Positions 23,560 to 34,395 are shown, numbered from the stretch's first letter. The stretch is 64,000 nucleotides of DNA from Morinoia aosen (GCA_030386875.1 CM059558.1:9743501-9807500), one strand, 5' to 3'. Notes: generated by a model from the letters alone, not told the origin. Made by a program: numbers and translations.

Positions 23560-23919
23560 CTACATAGTTTCAATTCTACGGATCGCAGAATCTAACCAAC
23601 ATAATTCTAATTTGTTTTTCCTTAAATGGTTCCTTAATAGGACTCGGTCTCCTACGGCAACATTCTTATCCTTACGTTTAAGGTTATGGTACATCGTCCG
23701 TTCAGCAGTATTGTTTACAATTACTGACCTAACGTTTTCAACAATACGAGCCGCTTCTTTAGCTCTAAATTTTACCAGATCTACGTCGGTATCATAACTG
23801 TAAATTGTTTCAAAAGTTTGCGCCTGAAAATTTGGACAAGTATCCCCATGAAAAATCGTATAACTCGGGGTATCACCCAACGTAGAATTCAACGAATTGT
23901 TGATGGCAGTTTCCGCCAC
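23560..23919 (-). pseudogene. integrase C-terminal fragment, copy 1
   Basis: Open frame of ~119 codons matching copy 2 (49960-50415) along its length: AINNSLN-TLGDTPSY, FRAKEAARIVENVR, NNTAERTMYHNL and VGDRVLLRN. The last resembles the chromodomain-proximal/SH3-like C-terminal part of Ty3/gypsy integrases that contacts DNA. The catalytic core is missing upstream: homology stops near 23925, where the sequence becomes CAA/CCA-rich. The last ~20 codons diverge from copy 2. Confidence 0.7.
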
Positions 23920-24495
23920 AAGTGCTCAACAACATCAGGTTTCAGCAAAACCACAACCAGCAAGCAACACCAACGCCAGCTGAGAGCCATCCCTGCGACT
24001 CAAAGTTGAGTAAGCATATTTGACGTTTTGTATTTTCGCAGTAGGATTTTTTCTGCAATGATAGTATTGTTATTGGATGGACGGCTTTGTTCTTTAAATA
24101 CGGTGATTGATTTATCGTCAGTTCTAATCTCAGGATTTATTAAAATTTGCAGATTGTGTTGATTTAAATTGTTCGATTTAAAGATTATTTGAGCATAGGT
24201 TTGGACTACATTGCTCATTATTGTGAGGAGAAATTGTTGAATAGATTTCGTATAATACTTTGAGACGTCTATTTCTTATATTGATTTCTGACGCAGTACT
24301 CTCTATTTGTTTGTGTGAGGATTAATCTTGGTAGGGTTTCCTTTTTTTTGGTGGTGTTTTCATTATTTTGGGTAGTGTTTAATTCATGTCCTCGTCGGAT
24401 CAGAGGAGGAGAATATACGTGCAGTAGCAATTAAAACTAGTCGTGGCCGTATTTCGGTTCCGCGTTTTAAAAATCAGAATTATAAGACGTCAGAG

Positions 24496-25485
24496 ATGAC
24501 GGATTTGTCGACCGCTTGTCCTAGCGTAATGAATACGCAAACAGTAACGTTCAGTACACCCAGTGTAAACACAGTGACGACTGCGAGTAACTTCGTACCA
24601 ACAATGCTAGCGCGAGGAAGTACAATGCTTTCTAGCGCTGAATTACCGCTTTTTCGCGGAAGAAAGCGAAGGGAAGATCCTGGCTTTTGTGAGACGAAAA
24701 CATATCGTACTCACGTTTCAAATCTTCGTGCATATCTCAGCATGATTCCCGACGTGAATTCAGACGATGCTAAAAAGGAGTTGTTGGTACGTAGTGCTCA
24801 CAAGCACGTCGGAGATTTCAATTCGGTAATAACTAAATTAGTAAATCAGGATTTAAACTACTCGTTTGAAGAGGTGGTTAGTATACTGGATGATATATAT
24901 ATCGCCAAGGGCGAAAAATCAGTCCATGCTCCTGCTTGCGATTTAAATCAGTTAAAGTTATTGAGGAATGAGAGCCTAGCAGCTCAGCTGGTAACAGCCC
25001 TAGCTAAGATAAGAAAGTTGAGCGAGCACATTCTAACCAGTTCGGAGGTTGCTTTTCAAAGGCATCCCTTTGTCGTCGCGAGTACGAATGCCAATGAGTT
25101 GTCAAAATTTGCGGGAGACCTGATTGTTTTTAGTTTAGAAACGTCAATTTTAGCTCCCCTGTTAGACGAAAATTTTTCGAAAAAAATTTTCTCGCGACCG
25201 TTGCTAACCTCAGAAGAGCTATTAGCTCGTTTAGGATCCGCAGTCCGTAATCATCCGGGCAGCAAGCCAATAATGGCGGAAACAAAGGCTGGTGCACAGT
25301 TTTCGTCTAGGGAGACCTATTTAGTAGAGGCGTCAGATAGCAACACGTATGAACCATGTGGTGAGGTTTTCTATGCCTCCCCGCACAGCCAGTATCGCGT
25401 GCAAGGGCGCAGACCATTTTTCAGACCTGGAGCACGGTACTCGCGAGGTAGACCTCGCCAGTATTGCCAGTATTGCAATCAGTGA
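24496..25485 (+). CDS. Gag-like protein, intact 329-codon ORF
   Basis: The longest intact ORF in the window. The N-terminal ~45 residues are Ser/Thr-rich. LPLFRGRKRREDPGF (about residues 50-65) followed by a helical region with ELLVRSAHKHVGDF is the layout of Ty3/gypsy capsid domains. The C-terminus is Arg/Gly-rich and ends in YCQYCNQ, the first half of a CCHC zinc knuckle, just before TGA. The frame is open upstream to 24376 without an ATG, so 24496 is the first usable start in frame. No protease or RT follows: the next 1.2 kb is AT-rich noncoding. Orientation is opposite to the nearby integrase fragment. Could be a non-autonomous LTR element, a truncated copy or a co-opted gag. Confidence 0.65.
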   Translation: MTDLSTACPSVMNTQTVTFSTPSVNTVTTASNFVPTMLARGSTMLSSAELPLFRGRKRREDPGFCETKTYRTHVSNLRAYLSMIPDVNSDDAKKELLVRSAHKHVGDFNSVITKLVNQDLNYSFEEVVSILDDIYIAKGEKSVHAPACDLNQLKLLRNESLAAQLVTALAKIRKLSEHILTSSEVAFQRHPFVVASTNANELSKFAGDLIVFSLETSILAPLLDENFSKKIFSRPLLTSEELLARLGSAVRNHPGSKPIMAETKAGAQFSSRETYLVEASDSNTYEPCGEVFYASPHSQYRVQGRRPFFRPGARYSRGRPRQYCQYCNQ

Positions 25486-26700
25486 TTGATCAATTAGAAC
25501 AACGCTGTATTTTTTTTTAGTGACTTGTTAGCAGGAACTGCATAGCAAAACGTTTTTCCTAAACTTGTTTTTTCCTAAACAGTTCCATTGAACTCGAATT
25601 GACTTGATTTTTGCAGTTATATATTTGTAACTCATTTTTCCTTTGTTAGACTTTCAAAATTTTTGCAACGTTTTCATTAATTATTACGTTTTGTAGTAGA
25701 CTTGGTTCAACTCTTTGTGGGTGTTTGTGTCAAAGTTTCCTTGATGAACCTACGTGGTAAAAGTGTTTTGAAACTATATTAAAAGCATATATTTAGACGT
25801 ATTCAATCAATCGTATTATAACCATAACTTTAACTTTAATAGTTGTTCGTTTGATTCACAATATGATGTATGACTTTTGGTAATAATTCATTTCAATATT
25901 TTGCAGTTTTCAAAACTTTTTCGATGCGGCATATTACTTTCGTTAGTAAATGTAACTGAATAATTTTTTTGTGTATTGCTTGATGACTTATTTCTGTTTT
26001 ATTTCTGCAAATCCTAGTCGTTCATATGTTAATGTAAATTAGGGTAATCTGAATCGACAGAATATTTAGAAGGTTGAGATTCTTTTCTGCGCGTATATCT
26101 TTGTGATAATTTTTACTTGTAACCAAACGTTTTCTAGTGCTTGTAACTCTTTGGAATTCGATACTTCAATATGTGCAGTAGTGTTTCATGTGTCCCTTGT
26201 TTCCATTACTCAATGCGAATTCATCGAAGCATTCTCCACATGTATTTAAAATAAATAATGTTGTGGAAACAAATTTATCTTAGCCATTTACCAATTGAGT
26301 TGTATGTGAATTAATTGTTGCAAGTTGATAGAGCCAATTCATTTCTTTGCGAGCTTACTTAATGCGCGGTAAATTTTACGTCATTTGTTTGAATTTTTAT
26401 TCATACTTCTGTTCAATTCTGAGGAAAAAGGCAATTTCTTTTATTGCATTTGCTTACGCTGCCCTTTTCACTTATTTTGTTGCTTCGCATTTAGCATTTT
26501 AGCATATGTAATCAGCCTAAACTTCAGTGATCGTTGTTATTCCGTAATATAACAAATTATTAATTAATTGCGTGTATGTTAGCAAGCATTCTGTGCTGTT
26601 GAGGTATACGTATTTTTGATTGGAGTTTTCATTTATGAATAACTTTTAAATCTAAAAATTTGGTTTTTAATTTTGTTCTCGGCCTATGACCTTCCCGTAT
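25486..26700. other. AT-rich noncoding, 3' of the gag ORF
   Basis: No frame of note. It ends at a purine run GAGAGGGGGAGG (26701-26712) directly followed by TGTGTGCG, which could be a polypurine tract and the start of an LTR, but no matching second LTR was found. Confidence 0.35.
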
Positions 26701-26988
26701 GAGAGGGGGAGGTGTGTGCGTGCACTTGTTCGTGTGTGTGCTCAGTACAATGCCCTCAATGCGGGGTGTCCGCAATGCGCTTGCTGAATCAGCAATATAT
26801 GTCATTTAAATTAAGGTGTGGGGCGTTCAACGCCGCATTTGGTCCGCATCCCACCCTGTGACAACATCGCTATCAGTAAACGTCGCATTTCTACAGCGGA
26901 TCTCTGACCTTGGTCCTCACAGTAATAATATCAATAATCTACGTACGAACGGTGTTTAACTGTGTTACGATAAATGATTGATATCCAT

Positions 26989-27072
26989 ATTACATGATGT
27001 TTTTTGGCTAAATCACGTAAAGCTATATTCATTTTACATGATATTTTTTTTTTGCTAAATCACGTAAAGCGG
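26989..27072. repeat. two-copy tandem duplication (~44 bp)
   Basis: TACATGATNTTTTTT...GCTAAATCACGTAAAGC occurs twice in succession with small differences. Confidence 0.65.
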
Positions 27073-28036
27073 CAACATATTTCGGAAGGTCAAAAACCGG
27101 ATACACTGTTATCGTGGAGCGTGAGAACATAGAGAACAAAGTTTACCCAGGAATGTGCTTTATCGGCATTCGGCCGTTACGACGAACATCAGCATGGGAA
27201 CGGTATAGCAAGAACGAAATATTTTCTAGGCTTGATTTCTTAGAAGGGGAAGGTATCTCAAAACACAGGATGTAGGAACCACAGGCGACTCTGCTGTGGT
27301 CATCTCAAATTTTGCGTGCTCAAGAGATGGCATTCTTCAACGTAGCCACACATGTTCTGCGCAAGCAAGCTTGGGAACAGGAGGCAGAGGCAACGTTGGA
27401 GCCGTGTAGCGCGAGGGGCAGCCTCGAAGGTACGAGGGCTGGCTCATGCAGAGAGCCGCATCGCCTGCGTCAATGAGGACTCGCTAAAGGGACGCGCCTG
27501 GAGGAGTGTCGAACAATTAGAGTGCAAGACTTCAGAACAGGCAAGGGTCCAACGAATCAAAATTGAGAGACTTTCTCTGTAGCTTGGAACAGTCTAGATC
27601 CTTCTGGAAGGAAGCGAAAGACATAAAAGAAGCTTGTCGAGAGAAATCGAGAGGCTTCTTGGTTGAGCTACGCGAGAGAGAGGAAGAGACCTGAGTGAGT
27701 AAGCGAAGCACTCCGGCGAGTTCGCCGGGAGTGCGTCGCACAAAGCAAAAATTTTTAAAAGCTGTGAACATTGAAGCTACAAGAAGACAATGTTGACTCT
27801 TGCAATCGTCGAGGTGCTAAAGTGTAAAAGTACAGGCGGAACGAGCACCCCCGATGTGAAACTCCTTCAAGCACGACAAGACTTACACAAAGGAAAATCC
27901 CTCTGAGCAAGTGTGTTCTGATCATCTCTATAAAAAGGCAAGGAATCTATGAATGCATTGTCGAGGTGTAATTATGCATCGAACACCCGCCCGAAGCATC
28001 ACGGCTGAGTACATTAACAACTCGACGTAAAAATCC
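27073..28036. other. GC-richer stretch, unassigned
   Basis: Clearly higher GC than its surroundings. It contains a hairpin near 27710-27733 (ACTCCGGCGA / TCGCCGGGAGT). Frames in it are Arg/Ala-rich and unlike known proteins. Could be 5' UTR/promoter DNA of the candidate exon at 28037 or internal sequence of a decayed LTR element. Confidence 0.35.
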
Positions 28037-28333
28037 ATGGAGGATCTACACGTCAATCATAAGCTCACAGGTAACTTCAGCATGAAAATTCGGAGCAACT
28101 CGTTGACCAACAATGCGGAGGCCAGTGGCGGACCTGGCAATTACGCCGGCAAGATGGAGATCGAGCGATCCGCGGCAGCGATGGCTCGAGAGCCGGAGAT
28201 TTTGAGCACCAGCAACGGCTACAGTGAATACGGCTACAGAGACAGAAAATATCGACTCGTGAATCTGTTTTGTAGTAGTGAGAGCTCCCAAGTGGTAATT
28301 GTAGAGAAGGTTCAATACAAAGTAGCACTTTGA
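28037..28333 (+). CDS. possible coding exon, unknown protein
   Basis: 98 codons open from ATG. The middle (about residues 20-75) has balanced coding-like composition (Gly, Ala, Glu, Ser, Tyr; NYAGKMEIERSAAAMAREPE) and GC content well above the background. The end (after about residue 80) looks less protein-like, so a splice donor may lie near 28250-28270 (CGACTC then GTGAAT is the best but weak candidate). No family recognised. Shadow frames on the other strand also stay open here, which lowers confidence. Confidence 0.3.
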   Translation: MEDLHVNHKLTGNFSMKIRSNSLTNNAEASGGPGNYAGKMEIERSAAAMAREPEILSTSNGYSEYGYRDRKYRLVNLFCSSESSQVVIVEKVQYKVAL

Positions 28334-28660
28334 ACAGTGCTTTCAGATTGGCGCGCAATCTAATGTGATTTGTGTGAGTGGTTTTTTTCTTTAGCTCAGG
28401 TTCTGATTTTGTGTTGTGCATAATGCGAAGCATTCTATTCATTCACGCCTTGCTGTAAGTCAGGGGTCTACCGTTTCGCATAACCAAATTTTATTCGTGT
28501 GTGCGATGGCTATTACTCATTCTTTGTGTATCAATTTAGGCCAGAATGTGCTTGTCGATAATCCTCGTTTTGATTCACGTGTTCTCAAATTAAACTCATT
28601 TTAATCTTTCGATTCTTTTATTTTCCATGCTGTTGTACGGGTACACGCGAGCACCAAATG

Positions 28661-28763
28661 TGTAATATTATTGTTTTATTTGCGGGGGTTGAGATTCCCT
28701 CAAGCGTTCGCGGGGGGCGGCAGCCGCAAGGCCGTAAACCGACCCTAATCTCGTATCGCGACA
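28661..28763 (-). repeat. short LTR-like block with PBS-like motif
   Basis: On the minus strand it begins TGTCGCGATACGAG, contains AATAAA, and ends ATTACA. It is followed by TTTGGTGCTCGCG, the kind of primer-binding-site/leader junction seen after 5' LTRs of gypsy-like elements. At 103 bp it is short for an LTR, and no second copy was found in the window. It could be the 5' LTR of a minus-strand element whose body is deleted. Confidence 0.3.
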
Positions 28764-29188
28764 ACTGTAGCCCTAATCAATACGTTAGAGCAGTTCCAAA
28801 ATTGAAACATTGAAATAACGTTTGTCCAGAGAAAATTACACGTTTGTTCTTCGACCGAAAGTCGTTCAATTTGACTTGAGCCTAACTTGGCTTATTCTAG
28901 CGAGGAATAACGCGCTATCTCTAGCGGGATAGTATAATAAGCTATTTTTTTCTTGCGCGTTTGCTCATTATAAATAGTACAAAATATAAATATCGAAAAA
29001 TATCAATTAGTGATACATTGAATGGTCAATATGCAGCTTAGGGGATCCACCAAAATTGAAAATTTTATTCCAAAGAATCACTAAAGAAACAAATTTTAAA
29101 ACGTTTTACATGAATGACATTCTGCCCGCAAATGCGTTATGTCCGAGTTATTGTACTTAATACGTTATGGGAGCGTCGCTCATGAAAT

Positions 29189-29652
29189 GGCTTTCGCGCA
29201 CCAAAGGACAGGATGTTCCAACAACGCAGCGAGCACGCCTACTGGAATTTAATTAATAACGGAGCTAACCCCCTATTACAAACGTAAACAGGTTGGGTCG
29301 TGAGGGGGAGCCACAGTTCTTCTAGTGAAAATTATAAATAAAGGTTCTAATCCATCCATTAGGGTAACGTCCGCGGTAAATTAGTTACTGAAACTCAAGT
29401 CTTTGAATCGGGAGCGCCCGTATGGCAGCACTGTCATGGACGCTCACTTCCGGAGCCAGCGCGCCAAACAGCGTACCGGGTGCCCGCCATTTTAACCTTC
29501 ATTTATAATTTTCGCTAGAAGAACTGTGGCTCCCCCTTTCGACCCAACCTCTTTACGTTTGTAATAGGACGTTAGCTTCCGTTATTAATTAAATTACGCT
29601 TGACGCGCGCGCTGCGTTGTTGGAACATCCTGTTTTTTGGAGCGCGAAAGCC
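29189..29652. mobile_element. foldback element
   Basis: The arms 29189-29355 and 29489-29652 are inverted copies, e.g. GGCTTTCGCGC, CAGGATGTTCCAACAACGCA and CCACAGTTCTTCTAG. The loop (29356-29488) is GC-richer. No coding capacity. The arms are too long and too similar for chance. Confidence 0.75.
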
Positions 29653-29689
29653 AACTACAAGGTTAACATGGTTAGGTTAACATCGGCAT

Positions 29690-29960
29690 TTTTGGGATGC
29701 TTTATTTCCAATCAAGCCTGATACATATGATCTTAGCATTGGTTTTTCAAATGTCTTATAACTAACACTATATATAGGACACCATGACGGTTCCCCCGTA
29801 AAGCCGGTACCCATTTCCGACACCTGGGTTGAGTGGGGTATGGTGCTTGAGCTTTCCCTTATACCCAACGAGTAAAATCTCCGCGCCAGCGCCGGGATAC
29901 GAACCCGCGACTCCAACATGCAAGTCCGATCCCTTACCCACTGTACCACGGAGAGCAAAC
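29690..29960 (-). mobile_element. tRNA-derived SINE
   Basis: Minus strand carries RNA polymerase III boxes in tRNA order: A-box-like TGGTACAGTGGG (29937-29948) and B-box GGTTCGTATCC (29895-29905), ~33 bases apart, with an anticodon-arm-like segment between. A body follows that ends in AAATAAAGC near 29700. Exact ends are uncertain. Transcription would start near 29960. It lies inside the inverted-repeat element at 29026-30103. Confidence 0.6.
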
Positions 29961-30699
29961 AGGTTGGGTACAAAGTTGAATCCTTCGGAAATAACGCATT
30001 TGCAAGCAGAATGTCATTCATGTAAAACGCTTTAAAATGGGTTCTTTTAGTGATTCTTTGGAATACAATTTTCAATTTCGGTGGATCCCCTAAACTGCAT
30101 ATTGACCCATGGAATTCCAATGCTGGGTATATTTCTTAGTGTGGATGGAAAACATTTTATAGTTCTTCTCGCATTCGGTGATCTTGAGACATCACATACC
30201 GTGTGCCCCACATCCGCCAACGCCCTGCGCCACCGCTTCGAAACTTGTGTTCGTAACGACGGAGAGTGAAATTGTTTGAAATGTTTCTCAATAGTCGAAG
30301 GTGTTATGAAATCACTCAGTGACGCTAAATATTTTATTTGTGTAGACAGTTGTGTGCATTTCTTTGTGAAGCATTAGTTTTTAAAAATTTACTGTTAACA
30401 ACTACATTTATATATGTAAATTTGACAACTTTTCTTGCTGAACTCCGAAGCATGTAAGGTATCATTCAGATACGTTAAACTTGTAAAAATAGCTTCCCTG
30501 AACCCCGATATTGTTGTAAACATCTGGGATAGGGGCACATCGAATCGAAAAATTATTTCCGTAAAGTTTACTTTGAAATTAAAAATTTGTTTATGATAAA
30601 TCACAAAATGTCAGCGGAGGAATAAAAATGGGTCAATATTGAGTATAATGTTGTCAACGATTTCAATAATTTCGATGCCACATATGGGTAATATGGTAC

Positions 30700-31108
30700 A
30701 ATTAAAGACGTTTTACACGAACGACATTGTGCTCGCAAATGCTTAGTTTTCAAGAAATTTAACTTTGAAGTTATAGGAACGTCGTTTATAAAATTAAACA
30801 AACGGACATGTAAATAAGTAGAAATACGGTTTTGCTGTAACAATAGGTAAAGTTCGGTAAAGTTAGGTTAGTTGAATAAACTAACCTAAACTAACCTAAG
30901 TAAACCTAAAATAGCTTAACTCAATTTAGCCATACCGAGGCCGATGATCCCGCCAAAAAAACTTGGCGTGGTCCGCGTCCGCGAAACGCCGGAGGAGCGA
31001 TATCGAAACCGTAGGTAATGCTATTCTTACCTGAACTTTATTTATGCTATATCTCGAAATCTAAGCATTTGCGAACACAATGTCATTCGTGTCAAACGTC
31101 TTAAAATG
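30700..31108. mobile_element. inverted-repeat element, family A copy 2
   Basis: Left end GACGTTTTACACGAACGACA followed by TTGTGCTCGCAAATGCTTAG; the right end (31045-31105) is its inverted copy. The interior has GAAGTTATAGGAAC and AACTAACCTAAACTAACCTA plus AATAGCTTAACTCA, the same order as in 10900-11247. Non-autonomous. Confidence 0.65.
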
Positions 31109-31159
31109 TCTTCAATTTCCTAGATCTCGCAACGAATTTTAAATTTTTTAAACAACAAC

Positions 31160-31722
31160 CTGTGGTAAATCTGTAGCATTAGGTAGGAATCGATTTTCCC
31201 CTTTTTGGTGCCTAAATATTGTTAATTATGTTTAAATTAACAAGTTTTCTTCCATACATTTTCCGTCGCAAATGAGTATCTTACGAGTTATAGTGGTAAA
31301 TTACTTAACGCAACTCCAGTGTTTGAAGCGGAAAGAAATTCATCGAGCCCTGCGTATGGCAACACGGCAATGGAGTCTCGTTTTGTGCCGCGCTCGTCAT
31401 CATAGATGAAACTAAACCTACTGCTTTAACTCGTTAAATACTCATTTGTCGCAAAAAGCTCATTGAGGAAAAGAAGTTTATTTCGATGTTATTACCATGA
31501 TTCAAGCAACAAAAATTTGAAAATCGATTAGTAGCTGTTTATTCGATCGCGTTCGCTATCAGAGACGAAATTAAACCTACCGCTATAACTCATTAAATAC
31601 TCCTTTCCGACGAAAAGGACATTGATGAAAACTTGTGTATTTCAACCTAATTATCTATGTTTAGGCACCGAAAACTGGAAAATCGATTACTTCCAAACGC
31701 TACACATTTAGCCAAACTTTAG
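31160..31722. mobile_element. inverted-repeat element with extra arm copy
   Basis: The left arm 31160-31320 and right arm 31565-31722 are inverted, sharing AATCGATTTTCC, GGTGCCTAAA and GAGTTATAG. A third, partial copy of the right arm in the same orientation lies at 31400-31530, so the element contains an internal duplication. No coding region. Confidence 0.6.
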
Positions 31723-31845
31723 TGCTACTTCTCTCAATAATATTCAACATTCTTGTCTTATAACGATTTTCTTTGGATATACCCAATCGTGCATATCCAA
31801 ATAATTTGGTATTGACTCAAATTACCCATTGTAAACGGAACCTTA

Positions 31846-32364
31846 ATGTTCTTTCATCGCATTAAGAACACACTTGACGAAAAATCTAGATTGTTAGTGA
31901 TTCAGTCTTTAGTTTTATCGCGCCTGGACTACTGCAGTCTTGTAAGGGGAAATTTACCTCAATATCGTCAGGAAGAGTTGCAAAAATGTCTAAACTTCGC
32001 CGCCAAAGTGGTGTGCAAAGGAAATTTCAATAAATACGATCATGTCACCCCTCTTTTAAGAAAACTCGACTGGATCCCAATACCGAACAGATTCATGATC
32101 CAAAAAGCTCGACGAGTGTTCTCCTCTCTGTACCTCCCCCAAAGTAATGCAGAGGTGGTAAAATTTTTTCCATCTAATATCCCAAACAAAAAACCAAATC
32201 GGAGGAATGATGTTTTAGTCAGTTACCGTTCATCTAGCGTGGGACAAAAAGCTCTCTCAGTTTCTGGAGCTTTTTTGTGGAACAAGCTTCCCCAGCATAT
32301 CAAAAACTCTAAAACTGTAAAAGAATTTAGAGTAAATGTGTCACGTCATTTTGCATCTCTATAG
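31846..32364 (+). CDS. non-LTR retrotransposon RT C-terminus (5'-truncated)
   Basis: An intact 172-codon frame matching the region after the RT palm in jockey/CR1-like non-LTR elements. Landmarks: LVIQSLVLSRLDYCS (residues 17-31), TPLLRKLDWIPI (about 68-79), then SVSGAFLWNKLPQHIKN (about 142-158), followed by a final helix ending in HFASL. In the family this part lies C-terminal to the polymerase and may hold RNA-binding function. The palm and any endonuclease are absent, as usual for 5'-truncated insertions. The ATG at 31846 is fortuitous. The stop is followed by the tandem array at 32397-34395. Confidence 0.75.
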   Translation: MFFHRIKNTLDEKSRLLVIQSLVLSRLDYCSLVRGNLPQYRQEELQKCLNFAAKVVCKGNFNKYDHVTPLLRKLDWIPIPNRFMIQKARRVFSSLYLPQSNAEVVKFFPSNIPNKKPNRRNDVLVSYRSSSVGQKALSVSGAFLWNKLPQHIKNSKTVKEFRVNVSRHFASL

Positions 32365-32396
32365 ACCTGCAGTATTTCGGTGCGAACTTCCCATTT

Positions 32397-34395
32397 ACCA
32401 GAAATTTTAATTTTCCTGAAATTTCTGTTAGCAAATTAGAAACTATTTCATTTTACGTTTGCTAAGCCATTCGTGCATTCATCTTAACTATTTCTGTCGA
32501 CAATAATGAGCACCCCAGCCGTGAGTTCAATACAGCAGAATGAACGTTTTTTCCATAATTAGGAGTATTTCCTCATCTTCATTTTGTTATTTTTTCTTCT
32601 CTGTGTTAATATTTAACATCCGAATGGAAAACATACTCTGAAATACATTTTGTGTGTACACCAACATACAGGTTTATAAATGTGAGGATTGTGCAAAGTT
32701 TATAATGAATTAAATTTTGCCTAACGTTGTCTCGTTATTTCAAAATCATTCTCGAAGATGTTTTCAATCGATTTCGGCTGAGCTGGGGGGAGGGGCTAAT
32801 TTAAGCATTTTCATTTAGTCTTTTAATATTTTTCCGTGCGTTCAGTGCACACCAGCACTAAACTTTAAAATCGAAAAAACTGCTAATTTCTGTTATCAAA
32901 ATTATCACTTTGGACCATTGCTTAATCTTCCTATATGTGCCAAATTTTGTAAATATTCTCCACTCAAATGTGATATCCGGCCACAATGTTACTCCATTTT
33001 ATTCCATGTACACATGTCTGTATAATGCTGAAGAGTTGTGTTGTTTCTTGACTGTAACCTGAGTTTTCTTAAAAATTTCTATAAAGAAACTAAAAACCAG
33101 TTCATTTTACGTTTTCCGAAGTCTTCTTTTCCTTTTAGTTATTTTTTTTTCGAATAATTTCTTAGGATTACAATGAGCTCAACTGTCATTATCGGTGTAA
33201 TAGATGGTAGGTTGTTTCTATCCTCTTATTTTATATTTGTATTTTTTTCTTATATATCATTCTCAATAAGTACATATATTAATATGTGTGTGTACGTATA
33301 TAGGTATATATATATCTACATAAATAGATATACATGTTTCTATTTCATTTCTTTACACAAAAACCATCCGGTTAATAAATTTTATTGCACTAGCGAAATG
33401 ATTAAAAAATAGATCTCCCACTTACACCAGAGGACGTCTCTGTGAATCGGATTAATGACAAATACAATTAATGAAATTAATCGTAATTTGAGCGTATGAA
33501 TCGTGGTAAAATTATCTTTCTGTCCGTATGTTGTACAAGCAAATTTTGATGTTGAGTATATGTTTGTTTGCGCATTTCTGCCAAAATTTTGTAGATATTT
33601 GTCAATCATGAGTGGTAACTGGCCTACACTGTATCTCCATTTTATCCCATGTACCCATGTCCGCATGATGTTGCAGAGAATATCGAGAAGATATGATATA
33701 TGATATGATATATTGAAGATATATGTTTTTTTTGTTGTTGTTCCTCAGCGGTAACTTGAGTTTTCTTAAAATTTCCTTTAGGAAATTAAAAAACCATTCC
33801 ATTTATACGTTTTTCGAAGTCCTTTTCTATTCCTTATCTTTCCTCAGGTTATTTCTTACGATTCATCAGAGCTTGAGCTGTCATTTTAAATATTGAAAGA
33901 GTAAGATTATTTTTCATGTCTATTAGCATTTTTCTTATATTCGTTTTCAATACGTATATATATGAATATGTGTGTTGGTGTGTGCGTGAGTATGTACGTG
34001 TGCGCACGCAAACATAAATGTTTATGTATCAGTGTAAACATGCACACGTTTCGCACACATATATGCGCACATGTACATATATCGGTTTCTATTTCTACTT
34101 TTTGCATAAAAAGCAAAACCTCAAGACACATTACATTTTACCTAAAGCTCTGCGATCAGTTAACACTGCACCAAATTTCAGAAATAAACAAATTGATTGC
34201 GCTTGCTTTATGATTTATAAATCGATCTATCACGCCCCCGAAGGGCATTTCTGTGAACAGAAGAAATTAAAAAGTATAAACAGACAAAGGAAATAAAGCA
34301 CTCGTGCAAAAATTATCTCTATATTTGTATGCCGAACAAGCCATGCATTTCAATTTTGAGTGTAAGTTTGTTTACGCATTCCTAGATGTGCGTGC
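32397..34395. repeat. tandem array, ~3 units of 660-700 bp
   Basis: Three diverged units begin at about 32397, 33060 and 33755. Each starts with a block like GAGTTTTCTTAAAATTTC...CATTT-TACGTTT and includes CCATTTTATCCCATGTAC-like and (AT)n/(GT)n-rich parts. The array starts 32 bases after the LINE stop codon and might be its 3' UTR or an independent satellite. Confidence 0.65.

Larger units (their letters stand above)
21480..23925 (-). mobile_element. Ty3/gypsy-like element remnant, copy 1
   Basis: Reading on the minus strand: integrase C-terminal part (23560-23919), an inserted TIR element (22381-23460), a branch-point/acceptor signal (22021-22054), the third ORF (21567-22020), a purine run GGGAGG near 21488 and a TGTCAG that could start the 3' LTR. 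The order equals that of copy 2 at 48.8-50.8 kb. Everything upstream of the integrase tail is lost or unrecognisable. Confidence 0.65.
29026..30103. mobile_element. inverted-repeat element with nested insertions (family A-like ends)
   Basis: The outer arms 29026-29150 and 29985-30103 are inverted copies: GTCAATATGCAG(C/T)TTAGGG and a block with ACATGAATGACATTCTGC. The inner end word GAATGACATT-TGC is shared with family A elements at 10900 and 30700. Inside are a foldback (29189-29652) and a SINE (about 29690-29960). Confidence 0.65.

Noticed and set aside
23516-23797. Plus-strand ORF of 93 codons (and 50012-50275)
   Set aside because: Antisense shadows of the integrase fragments on the minus strand.
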